DNA from: Clostridiaceae bacterium Marseille-Q4149
GTDB lineage: Bacteria > Bacillota > Clostridia > Oscillospirales > Oscillospiraceae
Direction: 5' to 3'
DNA length: 64,000 nt
Assembly: GCA_018228685.1 (NCBI GenBank)
Contig: CP073691.1
Location: 1,116,001-1,180,000, forward strand
The position numbers and the translations under genes were made by a program. Numbering within the stretch: the first letter of the stretch is position 1; every line of letters starts with the position of its first letter. The notes under the pieces are model-generated. The model was not told the origin of the DNA and did no database searches. It saw only the letters and a program-made list of their open reading frames with translations. Of this stretch, positions 7,559-15,224 are shown one piece after another.

Positions 7559-8158
7559 ATGGCAGGAATCGTTCATGAGGTAGAAAATACCGATCTGCTG
7601 GCCCAGGTGCGGCAGGAGTCCGCCGCCGCCGCCCGGCAGTTGGCGGAGGCCGCCCGTCTGCACAAGGGGCAGATCGTGGTGGTGGGCTGCAGCACCAGCG
7701 AGGTGGTGGGCCACCGGGTGGGCAGCTGGTCCACGCCGGAGGTGGGCCAGGCTATTTTCGACGGGCTGCACAGCGTGTTCGGCCCCATGGGTGTGTATAT
7801 CGCCGCCCAGTGCTGTGAGCACCTGAACCGGGCGCTGATCGTGGAGCACGAGGCGGTGCCCCAGCTGGACATCGTCAACGTGGTGCCCCAGCCCAAGGCG
7901 GGCAGCTCCTTTGCCACCGCCGCCTATCACACCTTCCGCCACCCGGTGGCGGTGGAGGAGATCCGGGCCGACGCCGGTCTGGACGTAGGCGGCACGCTGA
8001 TCGGCATGCACCTGAAAAAGGTGGCGGTGCCGGTGCGGCTGGAGCAGGACCGCATCGGAAGCGCCATTCTGCTGGCGGCCCGGGTGCGGCCCAAGTTCAT
8101 CGGCGGCGAGCGCGCCGTGTACGATGAGTCCCTGAAGGACGGATACCCGGAATTCTGA
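7559..8158 (+). CDS. UPF0340/TIGR01440 family protein (YwlG-like)
   Basis: The 199-residue soluble protein matches the conserved but uncharacterized YwlG family. Diagnostic stretches are GCSTSEVVGHRVG, AAQCCEHLNRALIVE and DVGGTLIGMHLKKVAVPVR. Conserved Cys residues (GCSTSE and QCCEHLN) suggest a metal- or thiol-dependent activity, but no reaction is established. AAGGAAG precedes the ATG. It is probably second in an operon with the ECF S component, the only contextual clue, pointing toward cofactor metabolism. A convergent terminator separates it from pfkA. Confidence 0.85.
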   Translation: MAGIVHEVENTDLLAQVRQESAAAARQLAEAARLHKGQIVVVGCSTSEVVGHRVGSWSTPEVGQAIFDGLHSVFGPMGVYIAAQCCEHLNRALIVEHEAVPQLDIVNVVPQPKAGSSFATAAYHTFRHPVAVEEIRADAGLDVGGTLIGMHLKKVAVPVRLEQDRIGSAILLAARVRPKFIGGERAVYDESLKDGYPEF

Positions 8159-8164
8159 AAAAGC

Positions 8165-8192
8165 AATCCCTCCGGCTAATGCCGGAGGGATT
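8165..8192. terminator. Bidirectional terminator between the UPF0340 gene and pfkA
   Basis: AATCCCTCCGGC and GCCGGAGGGATT form a perfect 12-bp stem with a TAAT loop; TTGTTCT follows on the plus strand. Confidence 0.75.
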
Positions 8193-8201
8193 GTTCTCTA
8201 T

Positions 8202-9182
8202 TTACATACCCGTCATAACGGTCATGACCTTGAACTCCTCGGAGTTCAGGGTCTTTTTCATGGCCAGACCCTCGTCAATGTCCAGGTCGATGATCTGATC
8301 GTCCTTGGTGCAGATGACCCGGTTGGTCTTGCCCTCGGCCAGGATCCGGACGGCCTCATAGCCCATGCGGGTGGCCATGACCCGGTCCTTGGCGGTGGGG
8401 CTGCCGCCCCGCTGGATGTGGCCCAGGATGGTGACCCGGGGATCCAGGGCCAGCTCCTCCTGAATCTGGCGGCCCACGTCCACGGCGCTGGCTGCGCCCT
8501 CGGCCACCACGATCATGAAGTTGGTCTTGCCGTTCAGGCGGGCGTGGCGGATCTTTTCGGCCACCTGGGAATGGAAATCATAGGGGCGTTCCGGCACCAG
8601 CACCGCCGTGGCCCCCACGGCTACGCCCACATACAGGGCCAGATATCCGGCGTGGCGGCCCATGACCTCCACCACGGCGCAGCGTTCATGGGACTGCATG
8701 GTGTCCCGCAGCTTGTCGATGCACTCCACCGCCGTGTTGGCGGCGGTGTCGAAGCCGATGGTGTATTCGGTGCAGACGATGTCGTTGTCGATGGTGCCGG
8801 GGATGCCCACCACGGATACGCCGCATTTGCTGAGCTCCTGGGCGCCCCGGAAGGTGCCGTCGCCGCCGATGGCCACGATGCCGTCCAGCCCCAGCAGCTT
8901 GCACACGCCGGCGGCCTTGGCCTGGCCCTCCGCCGTGCGGAACTCCTCGCTGCGGGCGGTATAAAGAATGGTGCCGCCGCGGTTGATGATGCGGCTGACG
9001 CTGCCGGAATCCATGCGGTAAAAATCCCCGTTGATGAGGCCGGACCAGCCCCGGCGGATGCCGATGCACTCGATGCCCCGATCCAGAGCCGAGCGCACCA
9101 CGGACCGCACCGCCGCATTCATGCCCGGTGCGTCGCCGCCGCTGGTCAGCACGCCGATTCGTTTCACTGCGCTTTCTGCCAT
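8202..9182 (-). CDS. pfkA: ATP-dependent 6-phosphofructokinase
   Basis: This enzyme phosphorylates fructose 6-phosphate to fructose 1,6-bisphosphate in glycolysis. The 326 residues carry the nucleotide loop LTSGGDAPGMN (about 12-22), GGDGT (106-110) and the catalytic TIDND (130-134). The Gly in GGDGT, where pyrophosphate enzymes have Asp, marks it as ATP-type, unlike the second phosphofructokinase at 45.3-46.5 kb. GGGGGGAATCATTT precedes the ATG. It is monocistronic with its own promoter and an approximately 55-nt leader. Confidence 0.95.
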   Translation of the reverse strand: MAESAVKRIGVLTSGGDAPGMNAAVRSVVRSALDRGIECIGIRRGWSGLINGDFYRMDSGSVSRIINRGGTILYTARSEEFRTAEGQAKAAGVCKLLGLDGIVAIGGDGTFRGAQELSKCGVSVVGIPGTIDNDIVCTEYTIGFDTAANTAVECIDKLRDTMQSHERCAVVEVMGRHAGYLALYVGVAVGATAVLVPERPYDFHSQVAEKIRHARLNGKTNFMIVVAEGAASAVDVGRQIQEELALDPRVTILGHIQRGGSPTAKDRVMATRMGYEAVRILAEGKTNRVICTKDDQIIDLDIDEGLAMKKTLNSEEFKVMTVMTGM

Positions 9183-9243
9183 AAATGATTCCCCCCAATA
9201 GAATGTTAGAATGTTCCGAATATACCGTACATCATTTTACGAC

Positions 9244-9272
9244 ATTGTAGCACGATTTTCCTCCGGATGCAA
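9244..9272 (-). promoter_or_regulatory. Sigma-A promoter of pfkA
   Basis: On the minus strand, TTGCAT (9272-9267) is 17 bp from TACAAT (9249-9244), about 60 bp before the ATG. Confidence 0.75.
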
Positions 9273-9314
9273 CAGGAAGTTTTCCCGGAGCGGCTGACGG
9301 ATCAGCGGGGATGG

Positions 9315-9821
9315 TCAGGCAAATCGGGACATGTCCAGCCCCTCCAAGGCCAGCAGACGGCGCTTTTTGTCCACCCCTCCGGCATAGCCGGTGAGGCTGC
9401 CGTCGGCGCCTATCACCCGGTGGCAGGGCACGATCAGGGAAATGGGGTTGTGTCCCACCGCGCCGCCCACCGCCTGAGCGGACATATGGGGCACCTCCAG
9501 CCGCTGAGCCAGCTGCCGGGCCAGTTCACCGTAGGTGGTGACCTCTCCGTAGGGAATCTCCTGCAGCAAGGACCACACCGCCATGCGGAATTCCGTGCCC
9601 GTCAGGTGCAGCGGCGGGATAAAATGGGGCCGCCGTCCGGCAAAATACAGGTCCAGCCAGCGGCCCGCCGCCGCCAGCACCGGGGTCTCCTGTTCCTGGG
9701 CCTGGGTCAGTCCCGGGGCAAAGTGCTTCTGTCCCGCGAACCACAGACCTACCAGGCCCGCGTCATCTGCCGCCATGAGAATCTCCCCCAGGGGAGAGCG
9801 ATATCGCTGGATATAGAGCAT
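9315..9821 (-). CDS. ogt: Methylated-DNA-[protein]-cysteine S-methyltransferase (O6-alkylguanine repair)
   Basis: This suicide repair protein transfers alkyl groups from O6-alkylguanine to its own cysteine. The 168-residue protein has the active-site motif PCHRV (Cys133) and upstream GHNPISLIV. An N-terminal AGT ribonuclease-like domain precedes the EIPYGEVTTYGELA helix that leads into the DNA-binding region. The start at 9821 is preferred because AAGGAG is 7 nt upstream of it; the ATG six bases earlier would sit on the ribosome site. It is a single gene between pfkA and the hydrogenase terminator. Confidence 0.93.
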   Translation of the reverse strand: MLYIQRYRSPLGEILMAADDAGLVGLWFAGQKHFAPGLTQAQEQETPVLAAAGRWLDLYFAGRRPHFIPPLHLTGTEFRMAVWSLLQEIPYGEVTTYGELARQLAQRLEVPHMSAQAVGGAVGHNPISLIVPCHRVIGADGSLTGYAGGVDKKRRLLALEGLDMSRFA

Positions 9822-9904
9822 GGCCATTCTCCTTCGCTTTGTCGATATTCATATGCTCAGTTTATGGTAGAAATTTCTGCCTGTCAAGCCTGCTGCGGGC
9901 AACG

Positions 9905-9938
9905 AAAAAGCCATTCCGCCGCAGCGGAATGACTTTTT
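9905..9938 (-). terminator. Intrinsic terminator of the hydrogenase gene
   Basis: Read on the minus strand, GTCATTCCGC and GCGGAATGGC form the stem with a TGCG loop and TTTTT follows. Confidence 0.8.
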
Positions 9939-9952
9939 GCGAAATTCGGTGC

Positions 9953-11497
9953 TCAGTGACGGGCCACGGGGTCCCAGTTCTCCTCATCCTCACGGATGAT
10001 CTGCAGATACTCGGTATAGTCCGACTCCACGGGGTTGCTCTTGGGGGCCTGGGCCTTATACTGCTCCAGCAGACGGCGGGACTTCTCCGGCGGCTGGACG
10101 GTACCGGCGCCGGCGATGCAGCCGCCGGGGCAGGCCATGCCCTCCAGCAGATAGCCGTCGTATTTCCCGGTGCGGGCCATGCGCAGCATCTGGCGGCACT
10201 CCCGCAGGCCCTCGGCATACACGGTCTTGACCTGGCGATCCGGCTCCAGCTTCTCAATGACCTTCTCCACCGCCTTGGCCACGCCGCCGCTGGCGGCAAA
10301 GCCCACGCCGGGGGCGGAAGCCTCATACTGGGCCTGCTCGTCGGGGATCTGGGAGAAGTCGATGTTCTTGGCCTCGAACATGCCCCGCAGCTCCTCAAAG
10401 GTTAGGACAAAGTCCACATCGCTGCGGACGCTGCGGCGGCTGGCTTCCAGCTTCTTGGCGGCGCAGGGGCCGATGAAAGCAATCTTGCAGTCGGGGTTCC
10501 GGCGCTTCTGGAGCCGGGCCGTCAGCACCATGGGGGTCATGGTCATGGAGATATACGGTGCAAAGCCCGGGAACTCCTTCTTGGCCATCACGGACCAGGC
10601 CGGGCAGCAGGACGTGGCCATAAAGGGCTGCTTTTCCGGCACCACCCGTAGGAACTCCTCCGCTTCCTCAATGGCGCACAGGTCCGCGCCCACGGCCACC
10701 TCCTCCAGGCCCGCAAAGCCCAGCTCCTTCATGGCGGCCTTGATCTGGCCGGGGGTGACCTTTTCGCCGAACTGGCCCCAGAAGGCCGGGGCGATGATGG
10801 CGATGACCTTTGCTCCGCCCCGGATGGCGTGGATCAGCTGGAACAGCTGGCCCTTGTCCACAATGGCGCCGAAGGGGCAGTTCACCAGGCACATGCCGCA
10901 GTTGACGCACTTGTCATAGTTGATCTGGGCCCGGCCGTGGTCGTCCTTGCCGATGGCGTCCATGCCGCAGGCCTCCTGGCAGGGGCGGAAGAACTTGATG
11001 ATGGCCTGATAGGAGCAGGCGGCCTTGCACTTGCCGCACTTGATGCACTTGGTCTGGTCGATCTGGGCCTGGCCGTGCTCAAAGTGGATGGCCCCCTTGG
11101 GACAGGCGTGGGAGCAGTGCCGGGCCAGACAGCCCTGGCAGGCGTTGGTGACCTCATAGTGGGTGTCGGGACAGGCATGGCAGGCGTATTTGATGATGTT
11201 GATCAGCGGGGGATCGTAGTATTTCTCGGCAATGGCGCTTTCCTCCACACCGTCAGACAGCAGCGTATGCTCGGACACATCTCGCAGGGGAAGGCCCATG
11301 GCCAGGCGGATCCGCTCGCCCACAATGGCCCGCTCCAGGAAAATAGACTCCCGGACGGTGCCCACCTCGCCGGGCATCAGCTCATAGGGCAGCTTCTCCA
11401 GCCGGGTATAATAGTCCCCGCCCTCATAGGCCAGCTTCGCCACCTCGGCGAACACCTTCTTGCGCATGTCGGTGATGGTGCACTGTAAGTTTCTCAT
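9953..11497 (-). CDS. Monomeric [FeFe] hydrogenase, group B type (TIGR04105-like)
   Basis: This enzyme reversibly reduces protons to H2, probably with ferredoxin, to dispose of fermentation electrons. The 514 residues carry an unusual N-terminal Cys region (CHACPDTHYEVTNACQGC, about 106-123), then two ferredoxin-like clusters (CIKCGKCKAAC, 151-161; CVNCGMCLVNCP, 197-208). The three H-cluster motifs are TSCCPAW (295-301), GPCAAKK (343-349) and EGMACPGGC (452-460). The N-terminal pattern and the L3 motif fit group B rather than the classical A-type HydA. No maturases or bifurcating partner subunits lie nearby. It is monocistronic with a strong promoter, an 80-nt leader and a terminator. Confidence 0.88.
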   Translation of the reverse strand: MRNLQCTITDMRKKVFAEVAKLAYEGGDYYTRLEKLPYELMPGEVGTVRESIFLERAIVGERIRLAMGLPLRDVSEHTLLSDGVEESAIAEKYYDPPLINIIKYACHACPDTHYEVTNACQGCLARHCSHACPKGAIHFEHGQAQIDQTKCIKCGKCKAACSYQAIIKFFRPCQEACGMDAIGKDDHGRAQINYDKCVNCGMCLVNCPFGAIVDKGQLFQLIHAIRGGAKVIAIIAPAFWGQFGEKVTPGQIKAAMKELGFAGLEEVAVGADLCAIEEAEEFLRVVPEKQPFMATSCCPAWSVMAKKEFPGFAPYISMTMTPMVLTARLQKRRNPDCKIAFIGPCAAKKLEASRRSVRSDVDFVLTFEELRGMFEAKNIDFSQIPDEQAQYEASAPGVGFAASGGVAKAVEKVIEKLEPDRQVKTVYAEGLRECRQMLRMARTGKYDGYLLEGMACPGGCIAGAGTVQPPEKSRRLLEQYKAQAPKSNPVESDYTEYLQIIREDEENWDPVARH

Positions 11498-11573
11498 GTT
11501 TTTGTTCCCTTTATCCTCATTCAGAATCTGTTAAGAGCCGTTGCCGTTGGGGCAACAGCTTTTTTTCAAACTT

Positions 11574-11602
11574 ATTATAATCGAAAGTGAAAAAAAAGAC
11601 AA
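11574..11602 (-). promoter_or_regulatory. Sigma-A promoter of the hydrogenase gene
   Basis: On the minus strand, TTGTCT (11602-11597), a 17-bp spacer and a perfect TATAAT (11579-11574). The leader contains a small GTTGCC/GGCAAC hairpin near 11540-11556. Confidence 0.75.
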
Positions 11603-11655
11603 TACCCCGGGAACATATTTTTTTCGCACGCTGACAATTTTTTATCGCGGCAGCG

Positions 11656-11691
11656 CAAAAAGCCCCCCGGCGAGATTTCTCGCCGGGGGGC
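11656..11691 (-). terminator. Intrinsic terminator of hsp20
   Basis: GCCCCCCGGCGAGA and TCTCGCCGGGGGGC form a perfect 14-bp stem; on the minus strand it is followed by TTTTT. Confidence 0.85.
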
Positions 11692-11735
11692 CGATTCATT
11701 TACGAGTCCCGGCACGTTACCGGGGCGTCGGAGGG

Positions 11736-12182
11736 TCACTGGATCTGGATGGTGGAGTTCTTGGGCAGCTGCTTGTGCTCCTTCTTGGGGATGGACAGCT
11801 GCAGGATGCCGTTTTCAAACCTGGCGGCTACCTCGCCGGCCTCCACGTCCTCGCCCACATAGAAGCTGCGGCTGCAGGACCCGGCGTAGCGCTCCTGACG
11901 GATATACTTGCCCTTCTTGTCGGTTTCGTCCTTGTCCAGGCCCTTGGCTGCCTGGATGGTCAGATAACCGTTCTTCAGCTCCACATTGACCTCGTCCTTC
12001 TTGAAGCCCGGCAGGTCCACGTCCAGCTCATAGCTGTCCTCCGTCTCCCGCACGTCGGTCTTCATCAGGTTCTTGCTGTGCTTGCCGTACAGCGGATCGT
12101 GACGCTGGGGCATTACCATCATACCGAAAGGATCCGTAAAGAAATCATCAAACAGGTTCTCACCAAAAATGCTAGGCAACAT
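11736..12182 (-). CDS. Hsp20/alpha-crystallin small heat-shock protein
   Basis: This ATP-independent holdase keeps unfolding proteins soluble. The 148 residues contain an alpha-crystallin domain (about 40-140) with DVRETEDSYELDVDLPGFKKDE and the closing FENGILQLSIPKKE strand pair, plus a short N-terminal arm (DDFFTDPFG). A GGAGG lies upstream of the ATG. The promoter overlaps a CIRCE element, so HrcA repression with heat induction is expected. It is monocistronic with its own terminator. Confidence 0.93.
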   Translation of the reverse strand: MLPSIFGENLFDDFFTDPFGMMVMPQRHDPLYGKHSKNLMKTDVRETEDSYELDVDLPGFKKDEVNVELKNGYLTIQAAKGLDKDETDKKGKYIRQERYAGSCSRSFYVGEDVEAGEVAARFENGILQLSIPKKEHKQLPKNSTIQIQ

Positions 12183-12311
12183 AAGTCATACCTCCATTCA
12201 ATTTCCGGGCGGCCTATGGGCCGCACCGCCGAACTTTTGTTACCGTTACATACAACGTTTTTCAGTTCCTCTGGGGGGCCTCTCGCGGTCCCTCTCTCAA
12301 GGAACAACTGT

Positions 12312-12353
12312 ATCATAGCACAAATTTTAGCACTGTCAAGCGTCGAGTGCTAA
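12312..12353 (-). promoter_or_regulatory. CIRCE operator over the hsp20 promoter
   Basis: TTAGCACTG, 9 bp, GAGTGCTAA occupies 12327-12353. It matches the CIRCE consensus (TTAGCACTC-N9-GAGTGCTAA) at 17 of 18 positions. The minus-strand -35 TTGACA (12339-12334) lies inside it, with -10 TATGAT at 12317-12312 and a 16-bp spacer. HrcA binding would therefore block polymerase. Confidence 0.88.
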
Positions 12354-12393
12354 TGTTCACAAAGCATCTTATGTTTGTTCATAAAATATACGA

Positions 12394-12424
12394 TTTTGCC
12401 CCGTCCGGGCCGGACGGGGCAAAA
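12394..12424. repeat. Strong palindrome between the MocA-like gene and hsp20
   Basis: TTTTGCCCCGTCCG and CGGACGGGGCAAAA form a 14-bp stem with a GGC loop. The T and A runs are paired within the stem and no free U-tract follows on either strand, so it is not a canonical terminator, although it sits where the minus-strand transcript of the MocA-like gene should end. Confidence 0.5.
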
Positions 12425-12425
12425 A

Positions 12426-13007
12426 TTATCGGCATTTTTCTCCGGTGAGGACCTCCAGCGCCTGGGGGGTGTCCACGTCGGTAAGCTCCTGGGGCGGGGC
12501 CTCCACCAGCAGCAACAGGTCCGGATGACGGCGGATCACGGCGCTGCCGCCGTGGTCCCCCTCCAGAGCCGTCAGCTCCGGAAACAGGCTGGCCGGAAAC
12601 AGGCAGGGATTTCCCCGGACGCCGTCATGGGCCAGGGCCGCCAGCCGGTCCGGGTGGCGGCGGAACGCCTCCACCAGCCGCTCCACGCTGTCCCGCCGCA
12701 GCAGCGGCTGGTCCGACACCTGGAACATCACCCCGTCCATGTCCTGCATATGGGCCATGCCCAGGGCGATGGTGTGGCTGAGCCCCAGGTCCGGCCGGGG
12801 ATTCTCCACCGGCAGGAAGCCCATCTCCCGGGCCAGGTCCATGCCCCGGGGATACTGGGTCACCACCGCTACCCGGTCAAAGCACGCCGCCGGAACGGCC
12901 TCCAGCGCCCGGCGCAGCAGGGTCTTTCCCTCCACCCGGGCGTCCAGCTTGTTGCTGCCGAAGCGGCGGGCGTTTCCCGCCGCCATAACGATGCAGCCGA
13001 TCTTCAT
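12426..13007 (-). CDS. MocA/MobA-like nucleotidyltransferase
   Basis: This 193-residue single-domain nucleotidyltransferase of the molybdenum-cofactor type starts with the loop IVMAAGNARRFGSNK, followed by DQPLL (a metal/nucleotide site) and NPCLFP. Relatives are the molybdopterin cytidylyltransferase MocA, which serves xanthine-dehydrogenase-type enzymes, and MobA. No molybdoenzyme is in the window, so the acceptor is unknown. The start at 13007 (MKIG) has GGGGG at correct spacing; the ATG two codons upstream is too close to it. It follows the TrkH remnant by 18 bp. Confidence 0.75.
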   Translation of the reverse strand: MKIGCIVMAAGNARRFGSNKLDARVEGKTLLRRALEAVPAACFDRVAVVTQYPRGMDLAREMGFLPVENPRPDLGLSHTIALGMAHMQDMDGVMFQVSDQPLLRRDSVERLVEAFRRHPDRLAALAHDGVRGNPCLFPASLFPELTALEGDHGGSAVIRRHPDLLLLVEAPPQELTDVDTPQALEVLTGEKCR

Positions 13008-13025
13008 GGGCATTTCCCCCTTATC

Positions 13026-13475
13026 TTATCGTTCCTTCCAGGTCCCCGGCGACAGCATCACCAGGATGGGCATCAGCTCCAGGCGGCCCAGCAGCATCCA
13101 CAGGATCATCATCAGCTTGCTGACCTCCGTCAGGCTGCTGAAATCGCCCACCGGGCCGATGCTGCCCATGGCGGGGCCGATGTTGCTGAGGCAGGCCAGC
13201 GAGATGGTAAAGGCCTCGGCAAAGTCGTTCTGCCCCCAGGCCACCACCGCCGCCCCCACCAGAAGCAGCAGCAGATACGCCACCAGATAGGCCCCTGCCG
13301 AGGCCACCACCCGCTTATTTTTGATGGGGCCCGGCTGCTCTGCCCGCATCGGACATACCGCACCTGCCCCGGAGGACCGTGGCAGCAGCGCCAGAAACAG
13401 CAGCGGCAGCACCATGCACCCGGCCTCTACCCACAGGGTATAGCCCAGGACCTTAATGACCAACGGGTAATTCAT
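13026..13475 (-). pseudogene. trkH: Internally deleted TrkH potassium transporter (in-frame remnant)
   Basis: TrkH proteins are about 480-residue, two-repeat-rich potassium channels. This frame is only 149 residues. Residues 1-30 (NYPLVIKVLGYTLWVEAGCM) look like the TrkH N-terminus. Residues from about 50 onward look like its last fifth, with SNIGPAMGSIGPVGDFSS as the fourth pore loop and GRLELMPILVMLSP as the C-terminal end. About 330 central residues with three of the four pore loops are missing, although the frame stays open. AAGGAG is intact before the ATG, so a peptide may still be made, but it cannot be a working channel by itself. An assembly collapse is possible. Confidence 0.7.
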
Positions 13476-13855
13476 GCCCTCTCTCCTTCACATTCTGCAC
13501 CATTTTACGGCACAAAATACCAATTTATTATATGCTCCCCCTAAAATCCTGTCAAGCACGATGAGCAAATTTGCGGTTCTGTGGACCGCATTTCATGCTG
13601 CCGGAGAGAAAGCAGGCCCACCTGATGTGCTGTGCGAAGCGTTTGGGATGGCGGGGCTTCCGCAGGTGCAGCTGCTAAGCTACGCAAATAATTCAAAAAG
13701 AATTGCCGTCTTTGCTTGCTATTTTTGAAAAATATGCTATACTGAATGCGTGTGCGAATTGATACTTCCTGCGGATCGCCGTATGAAGTTTTCCACCCGT
13801 GGGCATGATAGACTCACGGACATATTTCTACACTACCTAAGAGAGGGTGCCTGTT
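13476..13855 (+). other. Intergenic region with the murA promoter and a long leader
   Basis: 380 bp without a credible gene. A plus-strand extended -10 element (TG-C-TATACT, 13735-13743) has only a poor TTGCTT -35 (13712-13717). About 105 nt of leader follow, including a CCGTG/CACGG hairpin at 13797-13819. No riboswitch class was recognised. A short open frame here has no ribosome site or known motif. Confidence 0.5.
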
Positions 13856-15151
13856 TTGAATAAGTATATCATTCATGGCGGCCGTCCGCTGATGGGCGAG
13901 GTCACCATCAGCGGCGCAAAAAATGCCGCCGTTGCCATCATCCCCGCCGCCCTGCTGGTGGACGGGGTCTGCCGCATTGAAAACATCCCCCAGATCAGCG
14001 ACGTGACGCTGCTGTTCTCCATTCTGGAGGAGCTGGGGGCCCGCGTCCGGGTGCTGAACCGACACACGGTGGAGATCGACAGCCGCCATGTGCACTCCAC
14101 CCAGCCGTCCTTCGAGCTGGTGCGCCGGATCCGGGCCAGCTATTACCTGCTGGGCGCGCTGCTGGGCCGCTTCGGCAAGGCTACTGTGGCCATGCCCGGC
14201 GGCTGCAATTTCGGCGTCCGGCCCATCGACCAGCACGTCAAGGGCTTCCGGGCCATGGGCGCGGAGGTCACCGAGGGCAACCTGGTCCAGGCCGTGGCCA
14301 AGGGCGGCCGCCTGACCGGCGCTGCCGTGTATCTGGACATGGTCAGCGTGGGCGCTACCATGAACATCATGATGGCTGCGGCCCTGGCCGAGGGCACCAC
14401 CACCATCGAAAATGCCGCCAAGGAGCCGCACATCGTGGACCTGGCCAACTTCCTGAACTCCATGGGTGCCGACATCAAGGGCGCGGGCACCGATTCCATC
14501 CGCATCCGGGGCGTGGAGAAGCTCAACGGCGGCACCTACTGCATCATTCCCGACCAGATTGAGGCCGGTACCTATATGGCCGCCGTGGCCGCCGCAGGCG
14601 GACGGCTGCTGATCCGCAACGTGATCCCCAAGCACATGGACTGCATCTCCGCCAAGCTGACGGAGATGGGCGTCACCGTGGAGGAGGAGGACGACACCCT
14701 GCTGGTGTCCCGGTCCGGGCCTCTGCAGCGCACCAACGTCAAGACCCAGCCCTATCCCGGCTTCCCCACGGATATGCAGCCCCAGATCGCGGTGGTGCTG
14801 TCCCTGGCCCAGGGGACCAGCCTGGTCACCGAGGGCGTATACGGGGCCAACCGCTTCAAGTATATGGACGAGCTGCGCCGCATGGGCGGACAGGTTCAGG
14901 TGGACGGTCGGGTGGCCGTGATCGAGGGCGTGGAGTACCTTACCGGCGCGCCGGTTCAGGCCTGCGACCTGCGGGCCGGTGCGGCCCTGGTGATCGCGGG
15001 TCTGGCGGCCCGGGGCGTCACCGAGCTGACCCAGGTGCAGTTCATCGAGCGGGGCTATGAGGACCTGGTGGGCAAGCTCCGCTCTGTGGGGGCGGATATC
15101 CGCGTGGAGGAGATCCCCGAGGCCCAGGAGGCCGAGGCCCACATCGGCTGA
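13856..15151 (+). CDS. murA: UDP-N-acetylglucosamine 1-carboxyvinyltransferase MurA
   Basis: MurA adds enolpyruvate from PEP to UDP-GlcNAc, the first committed peptidoglycan step. The 431 residues have two inside-out barrel domains. The SGAKNA motif (19-24) carries the catalytic Lys/Asn pair, and Cys117 in GGCNFGVRP is the residue targeted by fosfomycin. TTG at 13856 is taken as the start because GAGAGGG lies 8 nt upstream and the protein then begins MNKYIIHGG as in homologs; a GTG three codons earlier overlaps the ribosome site. The gene is 5' of a WalJ-like gene and rlmH. Confidence 0.94.
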   Translation: MNKYIIHGGRPLMGEVTISGAKNAAVAIIPAALLVDGVCRIENIPQISDVTLLFSILEELGARVRVLNRHTVEIDSRHVHSTQPSFELVRRIRASYYLLGALLGRFGKATVAMPGGCNFGVRPIDQHVKGFRAMGAEVTEGNLVQAVAKGGRLTGAAVYLDMVSVGATMNIMMAAALAEGTTTIENAAKEPHIVDLANFLNSMGADIKGAGTDSIRIRGVEKLNGGTYCIIPDQIEAGTYMAAVAAAGGRLLIRNVIPKHMDCISAKLTEMGVTVEEEDDTLLVSRSGPLQRTNVKTQPYPGFPTDMQPQIAVVLSLAQGTSLVTEGVYGANRFKYMDELRRMGGQVQVDGRVAVIEGVEYLTGAPVQACDLRAGAALVIAGLAARGVTELTQVQFIERGYEDLVGKLRSVGADIRVEEIPEAQEAEAHIG

Positions 15152-15165
15152 TACGGCATTTTTCA

Positions 15166-15203
15166 CGGCGTCCGCCGCCATCCGCGGCGGATGCCGAATT
15201 TTT
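15166..15203 (+). terminator. Terminator-like hairpin after murA
   Basis: CGGCGTCCGCCGC and GCGGCGGATGCCG pair over 13 bp with one G-U, followed by AATTTTT. It sits only about 20 bp before the next start codon, so it may partially uncouple the two genes. Confidence 0.6.
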
Positions 15204-15224
15204 CTGTGAGGTAAGCGCATTTTG

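Noticed and set aside
12394-12424. Palindrome as an intrinsic terminator
   Set aside because: The T and A runs are paired inside the stem and no free U-tract follows on either strand.
13474-13728. 84-codon plus-strand open frame upstream of murA
   Set aside because: No ribosome site and no motif; overlaps the TrkH remnant start and the murA promoter region.
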